Assembly (NCBI GenBank): GCA_947652115.1
Contig: OX393564.1
Span: forward strand, 20,108,109 to 20,172,108
Source of the DNA: Blastomussa wellsi
Lineage: Eukaryota; Cnidaria; Anthozoa; Scleractinia; Plerogyridae
Direction of reading: 5' to 3'
Length of the DNA stretch: 64,000 nt
The translations under genes and the position numbers were made by a program. Of this stretch, positions 1-11,715 are shown piece by piece. Numbering within the stretch: the first letter of the stretch is position 1; each line of letters starts with the position of its first letter. The notes under the pieces are model-generated. The model was not told the origin of the DNA and made no database searches. It worked only from the letters and a program-made list of their open reading frames with translations.

Positions 1-769
1 GTTTTGGTGTTTTTGCTTATCCAAGACGAGCCATATACATGTAGGTCATATAGTGTCAATGAAGCTTTGGCTCATGCCACAGTTGCTACGAATACGGGTT
101 AAGAGAACATGCTGAGTTTCTCTTGAAACCCAGGGAACCTTCTTAGATTCAAATACTTTTAGATTTTTGCATCGTCTACAGTCAACCCTCTTCGACACCT
201 CGTAAAGCTGGATACCTCTTTAAGCCGAACACCTGGTATTGGCCGGGGGGGGGCATCCCTGCCGTTTTTATGACTTTTTCCAATAACTAAATGTCCTATA
301 AGATAGTCACCTGTCTAAGATGGACAACAGACTTTGATCTCAATAATTCATATCGATATTAATTAAAGTTAATTATACAGCTCGTTAAAGATATTGAATT
401 TTCTCAGCAGAAAAACACACCATGCTTCCAGTGTTCAACATGTACCGGTATCCGTCAGAGAGAGAGAGAGAGTTAGCTGCAATTTTAAATTTCCCCACAA
501 ATATGTTTTCTTTTCTTCGTATTTCTGAAAGATTTGTCGATCAGGGGCGGACCTGCCTGTAAGCCACGATCACTGGCTTGCAATTTTTTTAGTTGTGTTG
601 TTTCGCTCATAAGTTGAAGTCGGTAAATTGCTTCCCGTACTGCAAATACGAAAATTGCCGGTCATAAAGCTTGTGCATCCTGGCAGACTGTGGCTTACAG
701 GTAAAATCTGGCCAGGAACGCCCCTGTCGATGCAAATTCGTCCTTGAGTATCAGACACCACTTGGTCGG
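1..769. other. Intergenic DNA, no gene recognised
   Basis: No open frame here resembles a known protein. The stretch holds a G run near 245, a short GA microsatellite near 460-474, and AT-rich DNA. It precedes the foldback structure at 770-1133. Confidence 0.5.
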
Positions 770-1133
770 CCCACAGGGGGCCCATACAAGCAGTGTGTCT
801 TTGTATGTTCAAAATATAAAGAAATGTATGGGAATATTGAAAGCGTCCTACTATCGAAAACTTATTTCGAGTAGTGTTTATTTTTTTTGGTTGAAATGAA
901 CGTGAACTTACCTCAGGTATTGTATTTTATCGTTCCTCGGCCCAAAATGGTGAATTTGAGCGATTTGGAGGGTTTTGCGTTGACTGTTACATGTCTCCTT
1001 CTTATTAGCAACAGTCAACGCAAAACCCTCCAAATCGCTCAAATTCACCATTTTGGGCCGAGGAACGATAAAATACAATACAATAATATTTTGAACATAC
1101 AAAGACGCACTGCTTGTATGGACCCCCTGTTGG
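770..1133. repeat. Large foldback with a perfect 71-bp inner hairpin
   Basis: Positions 918-988 and 1010-1080 are exact reverse complements (71 of 71 by eye) around a 21-base loop. Outside them, 770-816 and 1086-1133 form a second, nearly perfect inverted repeat. The left side carries about 100 extra bases (817-917) between the outer and inner arms. This is the shape of a foldback or MITE-like element, or of a recent inverted duplication. No coding function is visible; open frames here are by-products of the palindrome. Confidence 0.8.
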
Positions 1134-1770
1134 CAGGCTAGCACTGTGAAGTACACGCTATTAGATGGATGCTTCAGACAGGCTTCTCTATTCCGACTGG
1201 AGAAAATTCCACATACACTTATTTCTCCGCAAGTAATAACCACAGACTAGCCTAAACAGATTTCAGATAATTAACATGGGGTACAGAGACTTCATCTTTT
1301 AGTTCATATTTTCTCGCCTCAAACTCAACTTGGTTTTACATTATTTAAAAGTGGGCACGAAAAGAGGAGTATACTCAAAATAAACCGTCGATTCTGAAAC
1401 GTACATTTCTACCAGCAAAGTTGAACTCTTAGCAGGAAAATATGTTTATCCTTTTCCTGTATAAACGAACAAAAGGAATAGAAACGAATTTCAAAATTGA
1501 GAAAGGTCTGTTTTAGACCAGCTGAACTGTTCGTAATAGATAGCTGTCTGTAGTTCAGAGGTAGAGTTTATATCAAATTGTGTCTCTTTTGGACGACGTG
1601 AACTGTCTGTAATAATTATAAATAATTGTGTGTATGATAGAAGTGTCCGTTAGCAGGAGTATATTTTGTGAGCAAAACTGAGCACTTGAATTTCTTTCAA
1701 GGCTGTTCAGTGTTAATTATGTGTTGCATCGGTTACAGTTATTTCCTTACTTCCTTCGTTTTCTAACAGC
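1134..1770. other. Intergenic DNA upstream of the dynein light chain gene
   Basis: No protein-coding exon recognised. Around 1500-1680 phrases of the type 'gaactgtctgtaata' and 'agtgtccgttagc' recur; similar degenerate text occurs at 8160-8310, 17830-18170 and 24230-24412, suggesting a shared old repeat. The bases just before the start codon (ttctaacag at 1762-1770) look like a splice acceptor, so a 5' untranslated exon may lie in this stretch. Confidence 0.4.
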
Positions 1771-2882
1771 ATGGAGAATGCCCGCAGAGAAACTAAACGA
1801 AGTCAACTCAAAAATGAAAGCGAGCCTAATGAAGAGGACAAGAAGACCTCAAGTCCTTCCATTTACGGTGTAGCAGCAGCTCACTCTTTATCAAGAGACA
1901 TAAAACAGAAGTCGTTACATTTAATTAAAGTGAGAAGACGGCATGGAGACTGGGGACAGTTTGACTTGACGCATGCGTGGTCACCAGAGGACTTGATGAG
2001 CAACATGGGAAGTAGACACGGTAGTGCACTGGGACGAGATAGCTCATTGGTTGATGAAAATTTGACCATGGCTCGACCCTTTGTTATGGAACCGCTTCGA
2101 ATGTTTCAGGTTTGTAGGGGCGTATGTGTCAATAGGTTTGCTAGGATAAATGAATTATACAAATTAACGAAGTGACAAAATCGATTTCTCGTGCTTCAAC
2201 TCAGACCAAACTGCCAGCATTTGGTGCAGAACTCATTACTGCTGGTCAAAAGAGACCGATCAAAATTGTGACTTCGTCGGACACGTCCTTTCACAGGAAA
2301 AATAATTTGCAGCCCTGGTGAATGTGTAGAAAATTCAGACGTGCCACTCTTTTTTTTTTTTTTTTAATTTTTTCCGCTCATATTTGTGTACATATGGTGA
2401 GAGTAGGCCATGCCTTTGGAGGGTAAGTGGACTTTATTCCAAAGAACTATCAGTCCTCGTATGATCAAGCGGATTTCCTTTATATGAACGAGCTCAGGAG
2501 CCCTCTTTTTTTACAATACAGGCATACTTGCAAGATTGTTCTCAAATAAATTTTTTTCTCATCATTCTTCTAGGAACACAGAGTCAAACCAATTATTCAA
2601 CACGTCCTGGAAACAAACCTAGCCGATCAAAAGTACGACCCAGCTTTCTGCAAAGACATAGCTGTTAAGATGACCGAGGAGATCAAAGAACGAGTGAAGA
2701 AACTTTGCTATCCCCGATATAAGTTCGTCTGTCACGTGATCGTAGGAGACATCAGTCGCCAGGACGTGAAAATTGTGAGCCGTTGTGCCTGGGACTCAGC
2801 GGTTGACCGCTTTGCGCAGTATCATTATCGGAACTACTACTTGTATGCCGTGGGAGTCGTTTATGGAATTTACTGTGAATAA
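1771..2882 (+). CDS. Tctex-type dynein light chain (Tctex1 domain protein, DYNLT5-like)
   Basis: Two coding exons, 1771-2109 and 2574-2882 (TAA), joined in phase 0 across a GT-AG intron, give 215 residues. The first exon encodes a charged, low-complexity N-terminal extension (about residues 1-100). The second encodes the Tctex1 fold, roughly residues 108-215, including CYPRYKFVCHVIVGD and the end YAVGVVYGIYCE, which matches the beta-strand core of the family. Family members are dynein light chains or axonemal/intraflagellar dynein-associated adaptors. The long N-terminus resembles TCTEX1D1/TCTEX1D4 rather than the short DYNLT1/3 form. The exact paralogue is not settled, so no symbol is given. 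The start is the first ATG of the open frame, right after a possible acceptor. Confidence 0.85.
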
Positions 2883-3639
2883 GAAAATTAATTACTGAAA
2901 ACTCATCACCCAAATCGTGAATTTCACGTTAACCGTCACGCGAAAAACCTATGTCAGATGATGAGTCCGATATGGGTTTTCCAAGAAAAAATTAAGGTGG
3001 AATTTACATGTCAAATGATGAATTTTTCGTCAATCCCAGTTTTTTTTTTAAACCAGAAAGAGATCCTATTTCCCCTTGCTCTCTTAGTGTGAGAAATCGC
3101 AATGGCTCTCTCGCGAAAGCCATTCTCCGGCCCATTTTACTGTCAGGACTTTCAAAGTCTCTCGAGAAACTGTTCGATCTATAACCTCCAGTTTGTTTTC
3201 GGCTTTTTCTAACATTGACGCAAACGCGATCTCACAGATCCACACAGAGGATCGATCCCTTGACGAAACTGTTGAATTTCCAAAGAACGCTGCCAGTAGT
3301 GGACAATGCCTGGCAAATCTAGCAAAGAAAGTGCTAAAAAATTGCGCATTGATCAGAGCTTCTTGACCTTTTCTTCCCATAAAGCACTCTCGGGTGAAGT
3401 AGGTATCATCAACAAAAGTTTTCTTTGCTTTGCACTGTCTTCCCTGCAAATTAAAAAGTCTCTCCCTCCATCAGTGGATGTCCCTCTTACACAACGAGAA
3501 CAATAAACTTGCCCAGACCTGCCAACCGGATTCCAAGAAAGCGACGCTGGTGCACCAACCTATTTCCAAGTCGCGCCAAAGATCATCTTAGAAGTATTAT
3601 GAGGCTCTTGATGTTATCGTCAGTGCTATCGACTTTTTA
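2883..3639. other. Intergenic; unrecognised open stretch at 3100-3510
   Basis: Downstream of the dynein light chain gene. Around 3100-3350 one + frame without an ATG stays open, and another + frame is open from 3306 to 3506. Neither matches a family I can name and the frames change within the stretch, so a decayed retroelement or an unrelated chance frame is possible. No splice-consistent gene model can be built. Confidence 0.35.
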
Positions 3640-4073
3640 ACTATTAGACCCGTAGCCCGAAAGGGCTACGGGTCAATAGCCCATGAGGCGAAGCCGAATG
3701 GGCTATTGACCCGTCTCCCTAGAGGGCGAAGGGTCTAATTGTTTTAGTATCACCCAACTAGTCGGACAGAAAAAGCAATAATAAAGTTAGCAAATGCAAG
3801 TTGAAGAAATATTTATTTGAGGATAAAACGAAAGAAAGCGCCACGCTCGATAGCGCAAAAAAAAAAAAATAACAAGAAAACTTACCATTAAAGATCTTCA
3901 TCCCGTACTTTGTTGCCCCTTTGGTCTTCTCTGGGATGGAATTATCCAGTAAATTATCTAAAAACTCCTTTGAAATTTCCACAAAACGCAAAGCGGCCCC
4001 CATTGTTTTGGTAGGTTTTCAAAACCGACGAACTTTGCTACTCGATGACTATTACTAATAGTCCTGTAGTAGC

Positions 4074-4111
<38 letters not shown>

Positions 4112-4125
4112 GTTGGGTAATATTA
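3640..4125 (-). mobile_element. TIR element copy 1 carrying a Crypton-like first exon
   Basis: The left part (3641-3740) is a hairpin-rich block ('gacccgtagccc' and its complements). It is followed by a segment bounded by inverted 'acccaactag' (near 3752) and 'ctagttgggt' (near 4115). On -, an ORF starting at 4003 reads MGAALRFVEISKEFL and KTKGATKYGMKIFNG and runs into a donor (G|gtaagt at about 3886). This resembles the N-terminus of cnidarian tyrosine-recombinase/DUF3504 (Crypton- or KIAA1958-like) proteins. A second, shorter copy lies at 42788-43102. The Crypton link is an inference from motif style. Confidence 0.6.
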
Positions 4126-5770
4126 TTCGCTCCGACGAAGGGCTAACGCTCGAAACGTCAGTTCTTGAATCTCTTTACGGTGGCCAATTCACATTATCAA
4201 CTCAGTTTATATTGTAATACTTCCCACCGACGCAGCACCATCTAATACTAAAGCGGTTTAACCAGTAAAGCTTTAGCTCCTACACCCAGGTGGAGACCAC
4301 TTAGGCCAAAGCTGCCAATGGTGGCAAAGAAAATAGTGTCTCGGAGACTTCTACCTTTCTAACTTTTCTTGACTTTCTTGGGCGGCGGTGCATGTCCAAG
4401 ACCACACCGGCTGCTCCGCGCACCTTTGGTTCTTTTTAGATTTTGCCTCGTCCATGACAAATTTGAGTTTAGTGGTGTGGACAAAATTGTACTTTCAGTA
4501 ACAATAGGAATATAATGTTCCCGGTATTACTCCATCTGCATATTAAATTGAAAGAACAAAGAATATCCCTAGCTAGTGGATGCTAGTTCGGTCCATCACA
4601 CCAATCCCCATCATTTTTTCCCAGGTGGCCGTAACAGTTCTAAATGCGTGTCTGCAAAGGTGTCAACAATCCACCTTTAAACTGATACGATGGCCATTTT
4701 GAATTCTTTTGTTTCAAGTAGCTACTATGGGATACAAATTAATTTGTCCATTAAGTCTTTCTAAACGATAGAAGTAAAAATGGCCGCAGTGTCCGCTTTG
4801 TGTGTCTTTACTATAAGAGCTACTATAAGGGGTTGGAGGTGGGGAAGTTAGAGTAAGTATGGTCTCCCGCGTACGCTCATCCTCTTCAATTTCTCGACTC
4901 ATGAGTGTTCCCACACGGCGAGAACACGCGAAAACTGTGATGACCGAATCGACAGATGGTCGAATCGACGAGAGACTATCTGACTTTAAAGAAAACAATT
5001 CGCTGTTTCCAAATTCTCTAAAAATGTGTAAAATGTATTGCATGGGGAATTTTCAAATCGTTCGTCGATCACTCATTTATGATTGTAGTACCTGAGGTAA
5101 ATTCCTGTAAATATATTAAATAAAATTCGAATGTCTACATCTATATGAGCTCAATAAAATATTATTTTTAAGCTGGCGAGCACAACTCACGAATATGGAT
5201 AAAGCAAAATACTTATCATACCACAAAAAACGAAAAAAAAAAACTGTCAGTGCATCAATGCAAACCCAACAATAATGATTTAGTTTTGTTTCCAAACAGT
5301 TATTTAGTACTACATTCAAACTATTTACTCTTACATGCTCAGTTACGGATGGATATGGATTGAAGCTTGAAAACATTTGCCAATTTTTCATGTTTTCAAG
5401 CTATGTGATACAAAAAAATCACCAAATAATTATGGTTTGCTTTCCCTGTTAAAATTTCTTCAAATTCTTCTTGATAATTCTGCAGGAGCACTTTTTGTAC
5501 GATACAGGCACAAGGCAGCAATTTTGGCAGAATTGACCCAACAAATGTTGTAAAGTAAACAAAACCGACTGAGATGTCTACTGCTAGCTATTAAATTTCG
5601 CCTTGCTTTCTGCTCAAATTATAAATATTTTCATGCTGAAAGTATCTCATTCCTTTCGAAACCTTTCTTCGAGTTCTTTTTCTGACAACTGATGGTTATT
5701 TTCTTTCGAAAGCTCGGTGCCAACAAATAGCTGCCGAAACGTGTGAAAACTGCGTTCACCGGTAGTTAAT
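4126..5770. other. Intergenic; retroelement-like fragment near 4130-4230, otherwise no gene seen
   Basis: At 4132-4210 a + frame reads DEGLTLETSVLESLYGGQF, phrasing that recurs in decayed cnidarian retroelements; this is a weak, memory-based resemblance. A - ORF at 4714-5043 is open for 109 codons with an ATG but matches nothing I know and has no neighbouring exon. Confidence 0.35.
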
Positions 5771-5955
5771 AGCCTGCGTAGCTGGCGGGATTCGCGGCGA
5801 AGTGCTTTTGTTTTTGGAGAGGCCGTCGTCGGAGCGGCAAAGCCGTGGAGAAATTGGTAAGGTGTCGATTGACTTCACCGCTTGACCTCGTGGGCTTCGC
5901 CCGCGAATGCTGAGCGAGTAGCTCGCACCCTGAAATCCCGCCGGCTACGCAGGTT
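5771..5955. mobile_element. Short TIR element (MITE), copy A
   Basis: About 185 bp starting 'agcctgcgtagctggcggg' and ending with the near complement 'cccgccggctacgcaggtt'. A closely similar copy (186 bp) lies about 49.6 kb away at 55421-55606. The two share long identical blocks, such as the interval around 'gaggccgtcgtcggagcgg', and differ mainly in a central segment. The element is GC-richer than its surroundings. No ORF of transposase size fits, so it is non-autonomous. Confidence 0.8.
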
Positions 5956-6645
5956 AGTAGTTAAAGGAGCACTGTCACAGGGGTTTTGCTGTTTTCAGCT
6001 TCATTCATTGCTAAAATCATTACCTGGTACCTTTACTCGTGCTCAAAATGCTCCTGATGGACTAACAGAAAGATATCAAACCAATTGTGTTGAAGAGAGC
6101 AAACCATAATGAATTGGAAAAAACTGGCTACCCATTTCCATCCTTGCCATCCTAAGTGATAGGCAATAAACGGTTTCAGTGAAGTGATATAGTCCTAGGT
6201 AACAAAACTACACCATTATTTTTGGGTTTCCATTGATGCAGGAACATATTTCAGCATTTTAAAATGACACTAAGTACCGTGACAGAAGAATTCGACGACT
6301 GGAAGGAAATTCAAATTTCAAATTTCAAAAATAATATCAGAAAGTTCTACGCCTTCTATGGCTTTTTCGTTTTTCTGAAAAATCGTGCAACTTCAGCAAG
6401 GTCGTACACAACAATGAGAAGAACTCGTAGAAGGGCCTAAAAGTGTAAAATTTATGCCATGTTTCGAAGTCTGAGTCTGCATGATGACCTGCCGAAAATA
6501 ACGGTTTTAGGTTCTGGGACAAGTTAAAATAAGGATCAACTTTATTTGCCTATAAAAATGCTGGTATATGAATTGACATAAATTACTGTTTATTAAAAAC
6601 TAGCCATGGTATATTGCAATTCCTGCGTTTTGATTGGTTTAGAGG
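5956..6645. other. Intergenic, no gene recognised
   Basis: AT-rich DNA with only short ORFs lacking any recognisable motif and without a matching partner exon. Confidence 0.4.
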
Positions 6646-6757
6646 CAATGGTATATGAGCTCATATACCATTGACCTACAAATATGGTAGGTGTACGCGC
6701 AAAAGAATGCATTTTTCGCAATGCTTGTACAATATTTTAGGGGCGTTTTTAATAAAA

Positions 6758-6790
<33 letters not shown>

Positions 6791-6838
6791 AGGTTATCTA
6801 CCATCTCATATCCAACGCGCGCTCGTGGAATAATTGTT
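6646..6838. repeat. Palindrome plus foldback hairpin
   Basis: Positions 6646-6673 form a perfect 28-base palindrome centred on 'gagctc'. About 80 bp on, 6756-6838 form an inverted repeat with 'aacaattattccac' at the left and 'gtggaataattgtt' at the right, and inner arms around 'ttggatatgag'. The 'aacaattattcc' terminus is shared with the element at 42788, so these probably belong to related non-autonomous DNA elements. Confidence 0.65.
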
Positions 6839-7534
6839 AAATATCAAATCGAAGTTTCATCCTCCTAGTTTATTACGTTAAAGTCTCGGTTATGGCCCGA
6901 CAAAAGCGACGCGACCAAAAGGAATGACATAAAGTCCCCCATTTAAAATCAGGCACCCATTTTTTATTGCTGTACAAGACATATTTATTATATGACCATT
7001 CAAATGAAAGCTACATTGTAAACTTGCCAGTAATTACCTGTGGTGGTCAGGTGATTGTTTAAAAACTGAAAATTTAAATTTTATTCACCAGCTTCTTAGA
7101 ACCAGAATACATTATCCTACATTTAATTAGTTAGTGTACAAAATTGATCTAGCGGCCGCTTGTGGATTGTTTAACCATACAGTCATGTACATGTGTTTGG
7201 CTTCTGTAAACACTATTGAATTTATACACTGTTTTTTAATGCATTCCATTGCAAAGACAAAGATGTCATACCCAGGTTTGTACATGATAAATCTGCCTCT
7301 CAACTTGTCAGATTTAATACACCGCTTCTACCCCCAAAAAAATTTGCATAGGCATTGTTTTAGATTTTCCTTGGGACATCTTCATGTCCCAGGAGAATTT
7401 GCAGAAAATGATTATGCAAAATTTTGGGGGGTAAAAGAGGTGTATTATGGGAGCAGTGTGTAAGAATGACAGCAGAAAATCTATAGTTCAAGTCTTGGCA
7501 AAGAAGTCCAGTTAAAAGCATGGAACAATTCTGA
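6839..7534. other. Downstream region of BUD13
   Basis: Probably holds the 3' untranslated region of BUD13 on -. A 'tttatt' at about 6962 (AATAAA on -) is a possible polyadenylation signal some 570 bp past the stop codon. Nothing else is recognised. Confidence 0.4.
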
Positions 7535-10500
7535 TCACATATCCTCTGTGCTCCACTTGAAAGCTTGTGTCTGTGTTGCCATCTTGTTTGATAACATGGC
7601 AAATCGTTTTCTCTCAAATCCATTTGAGCGGTCGACACCATCCCAGCGGTACCCTGGTCTAATGTTGAACCTGTTAGGGGTAGGGTCTGGGCCCTTGTAC
7701 ACAGGTTTTTCTAAAATGAAAGACAGCCACTTATCAAAAACCAAATTCAAATTTAATCAAAGGAAAAGGTGTTCAGTTAAATGCAAGGAAATGCGTGGTC
7801 TGACTGAACCCTCCATCCAAAGAGGAATGGGTTATGGGGCTAGCCTGCAAACCAGGCGGTTTTTGCAGGGGGAATGCTAAAAACCACCTGCTTTGCAGGC
7901 TATTATGGGGATGAATGTCTCAAGTCTTCAGTTTCCATGACTAAATTCATCACCCAAACAGCGCCTGCCTGTTAACCAAGAATATTTGTCTTGGTTTATT
8001 GTGCTGCATGTACAAAGTCAAGTAAAAGTCAAAGCTCCACTGGCATTTGTGTAGCTCTCAGAGATCATTAACACACAAGACCATGGCAACATGCCATACC
8101 CAAGTTACATGTAAGGACATAAGTACACAAGACAAGTAAAAACATGAGACATAACATTTATTATAATTATAATAACAGTGTCTATATTATGGAGGTGTCC
8201 ATATCACAGAGTAATTGTTTGTATGAATTTTGGTCTCTTTGGGGCCTAGTGAGCTGTCCGTAATGAAGAGGAGGCCATATTATAGACTGAAGTGTCTGTA
8301 GCGAGAGGTTCCACTGTGCATTGAAATAATCCATTTTCAATGTTCAGGGTTGCCAGTAGGTTTTTGAGTAGCAGGTTCCATCCAAAAAGTAGGTGGCTAT
8401 TTCTATTTTATTTCTCCAATATCATGCTCAGAACTTACTTACTAACACTCGGAGTAGCCGGCGCAGTATTCGGAATAGCCAGTGAAATGAGCCGGTTACA
8501 GCTTATTTTGACAACCCTGTACTTCAGCTAATCAAAGCATACCTTTCTTTCCCTCCTTGATGTTCTGTTTGGTCTTCTTCTGCTTCATGTAAGCTAACAT
8601 TGGGTCATCATCTCTTTCCTGATCTTTTAACATCTTCTCAAGATCTTCATCATCACGGTACCGAGCAAGTGGCTTGTCTATCTCATGTAGATAGTCGGCC
8701 ACTTTTTCCTGAGTTTGTTTAGTCTGAGTCACCCTGATAGGAAAATAAAGAAAAGACGTTACCCTGCTACATGCATGTACTTCAAGCTTCTTCAAATGGC
8801 CTTCACTTGCAAAATATATTCTACTACATGTAATATTAATTTTAGTGCAACTGAGTGCCTCTAGACATGAAGAAAGTAAGCTGGGTTCTTGCTACTATTG
8901 CCAGTGGTGAATTACTAGTCCATCATAAATGTACTTCATCTTCAACAAAGCAAACAATTTGTATACATATTCTGGGTTTCTAGGCGTGCTGTGAGAGAAT
9001 AGTGTCCCTCCTGGAAGACAACTGGCAGAGAATGTTTTGACCCAAACTCTTGAAGAACACCATGCTTCCAAACTGTTTCGGGAAAATTTCAAAATACGTC
9101 GATTTGTTGTTGGTTCTAGACATTGCTCCCAGGGTTTTTCTTTGGGTTCTGCAGTTTTTCTCCCTCTATACAACCAAACATCTCTCAATTCCAATTTGAT
9201 CTTGAACAGAGGATGGAGAGCCTTTATGTGGAAAATACCAGCACTACTGCAAATTCTCGTTTATTTCTTTTGTTAATCTACAATTGTAGCAAGTTCCGAC
9301 ATTAAAAGGCAGAAAAATTTGGCCACCTGTAAACTGCTAGCTGGTGACCAAAAGTGAGGCCAAAAAGTTAACTTCGGACCCTGAAGGAGTTCACAGTTTA
9401 TTAGTGAGAATCTTACCCTCACTGTCTGCAATGTACAAACAAACAAAATCTCACCCTCTCCCCCACTCCATGAACTTCTCATTATCTTCCATCTCTTTAC
9501 GCTCTTCTTCCCTCCTTTTAATTCTATCCATCTTGATGTCCTTTTTCCTCCCCATCTTGTCACGGTACACTGTCTCTGAGCCTTTACCAGATATACTGGA
9601 ATCCATTTTTGCAAACATCTCTGCCTCTCTTTCTCTTTTCCTTTCACTTTCTCTCTTCAGGTCACTGGCACTAAGAAGACCAGCTTTACGTCCTGTCAAT
9701 TGGGCAAACAAACAAAAATGAGATTTACCGGTTTATTTGAAGACCACCAGGAGGAAAGGGGGGAGGGGGGAGGGTCCATTCCTGGTCCAATTAATGGAGG
9801 AGTGGCCCTACATGTACATGTGCATGTAGATAAGCAAAAAGCTGTGGTTTGTATCGACTGTTTTAGAAAATGAGGAGCATGTCCAATAGGTATAAATTCT
9901 TTACACATATGACAAGTGTTTCATGTGCAAATCAAATGTTCTGCAGTATACATGTAGCTACCTCAAAAAATTGCAAATAACATTATTTTAAGATGGCTGG
10001 TGACGGTTTCCAGCACTTATATTTTGATGGGTCAGTACTAGCACTCTTATTCATTTGCTGCAACAGTAATGCTAACAAAATTTAATGTCCACTCATTGGT
10101 CAACAAGTTGTGATCAATTTTGTGACGAAAATAATTGGTTACTATAGCATTAAAACAACCTTAACATTTCAGTGCTAATAACAAAACTGAGGTCAATGAC
10201 CCCAATTTTTATTTTGGAGTTGTGATTGAAGCATGCCACCTAGGAGGACCAGAGTCACTTTTTTTGAAAATTTAAGGTAGCCATCATTCCCCTAGATGGA
10301 ATGTTTGTTTTTTATTTTAACTTTAAAAAAATTGTACCATGACATTCTGGGTGCTTTAAATGGGTTATGATGTTGCTATGGTAACCAGGTATGTACAGAA
10401 ATTGAGCAGAAAATGATGAAGAGGGCAGGTAATGACCAGGGCTTTGGTATTATTGGAAAACAGTCTGTATTTTTCCTGGGTCCAAGCCTGTCCAGCACTG

Positions 10501-11619
10501 ACAAGATACACTGTACATGCAAAAGACAATGCAACGTCTGATGCATGATAAAGACTTTTTCTAATTGTTTTTAACTTGACAAAAGGAACTAAGCCACATA
10601 AAGGAATTTGACATTATTTTGTGTATATAATAACTTGAATCCCTGGCCTGTGATTCCTTGGAGAAGGAAACACATTTGCACTAACCACTTGACATCCTTT
10701 CTTCTGGTTCATCTTGCCGCCTTTGTTTCCCCCCATCACTTCTAGCAGTTCTTCTTTCAGATCTATTTTGTTTTCTAGGTGGCGATTGATCTGAATCACT
10801 GTCTGCATGCTTTCTCGGAGGTGACTGATCAGAATCACCATTCGCTCTTTTCCTAGGAGGTGACTGATCTGAGTTTCTATTCATTCCTGACCTGGGAGGA
10901 GAAAGGTCAGGTGAGTCATTTCTTACTCTCCTTTTAGGGGACCTGTCAGGACTTCCTTGTAGCCGTGGTTGTCTAGTTGGTGATAAGTCAGGACTATGAC
11001 TGTGCACTTGTTCTGGGAGCGAATCACCAGAATCGTGTCTTTTCCTTGGTCTTGGAGGACTTTGATCTGCTTCCAAAGAGACATCTCTCCTCCGTTCACG
11101 GGTTGAGGGCGAGTCTCTTGATGATCGGCATGGAGGACTTCTGTCTTGATTTTTCTTAGATGGTAATTTGTCAGGATCGTAGAGTAATCTACTCCGTCGA
11201 GGAGACAAATCTGGCGTATCCCGTCCCTCCCTGCTTGTCATTATTGGGGTTGAATTGTTACTATTAGAACTTAATCTGTCCGCTACGTCCCAACTTAATG
11301 ATGATTGCGAGTCTTGGCTGATTGGCGCCCACTTAGTTTTCTTATCTTCTTCTCTTTTTCTGAATGTTTCGATCGATATTTTCGTGACGCCATCCTCTTC
11401 ATAAACTGCCGGAGCTTCGTCAACATCGTCTTTGAATTCGTTCATTTCTTCTGCGGAATCTCGGGTTTTAATGTCCCTTAAAGTTATATCGTCATCCACA
11501 ATGACAGATGTAGGATGTTTGGAAGCCTTCTTAAGGACTTTTCTTTTCTTTTTCGGTTTTTCACCATCAGAATATGACAAATAACGTTTCAGATACTCCT
11601 GCTTTGAAATGGCCGCCAT
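7535..11619 (-). CDS. BUD13: BUD13 homolog, RES complex splicing factor
   Basis: Four coding exons on -: 11619-10686, 9692-9455, 8733-8543 and 7710-7535 (TGA), phases consistent, 512 residues (human is somewhat longer). BUD13 joins SNIP1 and RBMX2 in the RES complex, which stabilises the activated spliceosome and helps retain unspliced pre-mRNA in the nucleus. The N-terminus ([19 protein letters not shown]) and the C-terminal block with [14 protein letters not shown] and final EDM are diagnostic; the Trp-containing block is the ligand bound by the RRM of the Snu17/RBMX2 partner. Exon 1 holds about nine Ser-Pro-Pro-Arg type repeats, the family's usual RS-like region, and exon 2 a charged coiled-coil-like stretch. 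The start ATG lies 96 bp from that of UFL1 on the other strand. An upstream in-frame ATG exists but is not supported by homology. Confidence 0.95.
7841..7902. repeat. Short hairpin element in BUD13 intron 3
   Basis: The sequence runs 'tagcctgcaaaccaggcgg' to 'ccacctgctttgcaggcta', an imperfect inverted repeat of about 62 bp. The AGCCTGC terminus resembles that of the element pair at 5771 and 55421, but the internal sequence differs. Confidence 0.55.
9755..9776 (+). other. G-rich run in BUD13 intron 1
   Basis: Several G tracts separated by single A residues (ggggggaggggggaggg) could form a G-quadruplex. On the transcribed BUD13 RNA this is the C-rich strand. Confidence 0.5.
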
Positions 11620-11715
11620 CTTGAAAATTGTCATGCGCAAATCTATTACGCATTTGTTGTCAAAGATACTGCTGGCGCAATGCAGGCTCGTAATTCGCTG
11701 AATAAGAACCAAAAC
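11620..11715. promoter_or_regulatory. Divergent BUD13/UFL1 promoter gap
   Basis: Only 96 bp separate the two start codons, so both genes probably start from one bidirectional promoter. The BUD13 start overlaps AAGATGGCGGC on - (11611-11621), which matches the YY1 consensus typical of start-proximal sites in housekeeping genes. 'catgcgcaa' (about 11631-11640) resembles an NRF1 half-site. No TATA box is evident. The distance and motifs are seen; their function is inferred. Confidence 0.65.

Noticed and set aside
908..1243. ORFs on both strands over the hairpin
   Set aside because: The mirrored peptides arise from the perfect inverted repeat, not from a gene.
4714..5043. 109-codon - ORF
   Set aside because: Unrecognised, isolated, with no supporting neighbouring exon; not reported as a gene.
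9344..9721. 125-codon + ORF
   Set aside because: Antisense of BUD13 exon 2 and its flanks; low-complexity Ser/Leu.
11680..11715. Upstream in-frame ATG for UFL1
   Set aside because: The 12 extra residues do not match UFL1 N-termini, which start MAD.WEEI.
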